The notes beneath the pieces were generated by a model. That model saw only the letters and a list, made by a program, of their open reading frames with translations. It made no database searches and was not told where the DNA came from. From Actinomycetota bacterium (GTDB lineage: Bacteria > Actinomycetota > Acidimicrobiia > Acidimicrobiales > AC-14): DNA of 5,850 nt. The translations under genes and the position numbers were made by a program. Each line of letters opens with the position of its first letter. The first letter of the stretch is position 1. Shown here piece after piece: positions 5,576-5,850 of the stretch. The stretch lies in the NCBI GenBank assembly GCA_020200615.1, contig JAIVIH010000336.1:1-5850 (forward strand), written 5' to 3'.

Positions 5576-5850
5576 ATGCACGATGCCGTGGTGGTGGGGG
5601 CGGGCCCCAACGGCTTGTCCGCCGCCGCAGCTCTCGCTCGGGCCGGCCATTCGGTGCTCGTGCTGGAGGCCGCCGATCGTGTAGGGGGGGGAGCCCGTTC
5701 GGGGGAGCTGACCCTTCCCGGGTTCGTCCACGACATCTGTTCGGCCATTCACCCCCTGGCCGTCTCCTCGCCCTTTCTCGCCGAGCTCCCGCTGGCCGAG
5801 CACGGGCTCTCCTGGGCCCACCCCGAGGCCCCTGCGGCCCACCCCCTGGA
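5576..5850 (+). CDS. Phytoene-desaturase-like FAD/NAD(P)-dependent oxidoreductase, N-terminal fragment (runs off the right edge)
   Basis: The first 91 codons are present. The product opens with an FAD-binding Rossmann motif, [29 protein letters not shown]: GxGxxG is at G8, G10 and G13, and the acidic residue ending the second strand (ribose contact) is E31. [17 protein letters not shown] (34-50) follows, the second conserved block of the phytoene-desaturase/amine-oxidase superfamily, then [11 protein letters not shown] (52-62), a variant I associate with the PYROXD2-like branch rather than true carotenoid CrtI enzymes. The substrate is unknown and the substrate domain lies outside the window. 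The start is well fixed: the motif begins at residue 4 and a TAGCCT box lies 6 nt upstream. It follows the desaturase gene in the same direction, so a shared lipid or isoprenoid role is possible but unproven. A run of eight G at 5684-5691 encodes part of VGGGA and is in frame. Confidence 0.88.
   Translation, partial: MHDAVVVGAGPNGLSAAAALARAGHSVLVLEAADRVGGGARSGELTLPGFVHDICSAIHPLAVSSPFLAELPLAEHGLSWAHPEAPAAHPL

Noticed and set aside
5684..5691. Run of eight G as a possible frameshift or phase-variation site
   Set aside because: The frame is correct on both sides (VGGGA then [10 protein letters not shown]), so no disruption is visible; slippage would need read-level data.
5237..5842. A 201-residue minus-strand frame across the desaturase end and oxidoreductase start
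   Set aside because: It crosses two well-supported plus-strand genes and the structured repeat, and shows no recognisable domain.
1..5850. CRISPR arrays, tRNA/rRNA genes, insertion-sequence transposases, toxin-antitoxin pairs
   Set aside because: None is visible on either strand; coding genes fill nearly the whole window and the two intergenic gaps are only 78 and 128 bp.

Overview
The window is very GC-rich, densely coding DNA with almost all third codon positions G or C. Protein family make-up (a PAC2-family protein, an actinobacterial-style fused ABC exporter, a mycobacterial DesA-like acyl-ACP desaturase) and start sites that look leaderless (TAnnnT boxes 6-10 nt before ATG, no Shine-Dalgarno) point to an actinobacterium, possibly an Acidimicrobiia-like lineage. 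The lineage is an inference from remembered family patterns, not from a search.

Layout. The left two thirds is a minus-strand operon, read right to left: a MarR-family repressor (4445-4008), a 1287-residue single-chain ABC exporter (4011-148), and the N-terminal 50 residues of a PAC2-family protein (151 to the window edge). Both junctions are 4-nt stop/start overlaps (ATGA and GTGA), so the three genes are probably translationally coupled. The right third is on the plus strand: a complete acyl-ACP desaturase (4524-5447) and the first 91 codons of a phytoene-desaturase-like FAD oxidoreductase (5576 to the edge). The two arms diverge from a 78-bp region (4446-4523). It holds two overlapping perfect inverted repeats that sit inside the predicted marR promoter, a plausible MarR operator able to influence both directions.

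The ABC protein is two half-transporters in one chain. NBD1 is degenerate (Asp at the catalytic Glu position, Glu at the Q-loop Gln position) and NBD2 is canonical, as in asymmetric bacterial exporters such as TM287/288 and TmrAB. A reasonable reading is a drug- or lipid-efflux pump under its own repressor, next to fatty-acyl modification genes. The substrate is unknown.

The most unusual signal is an approximately 80-bp structured repeat present twice in the same window orientation. One copy (221-300) lies inside the exporter's 3' coding end; the other (5475-5554) lies between the desaturase and oxidoreductase genes. Each copy can form three consecutive hairpins, two with CCCCAA loops, and four of the seven differences in the well-aligned part fall in two base pairs that stay paired. 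The coding copy coincides with an approximately 32-residue low-complexity insertion absent from the equivalent place in the first half of the same protein. It looks like a small palindromic mobile or REP-like element that entered a gene in frame.
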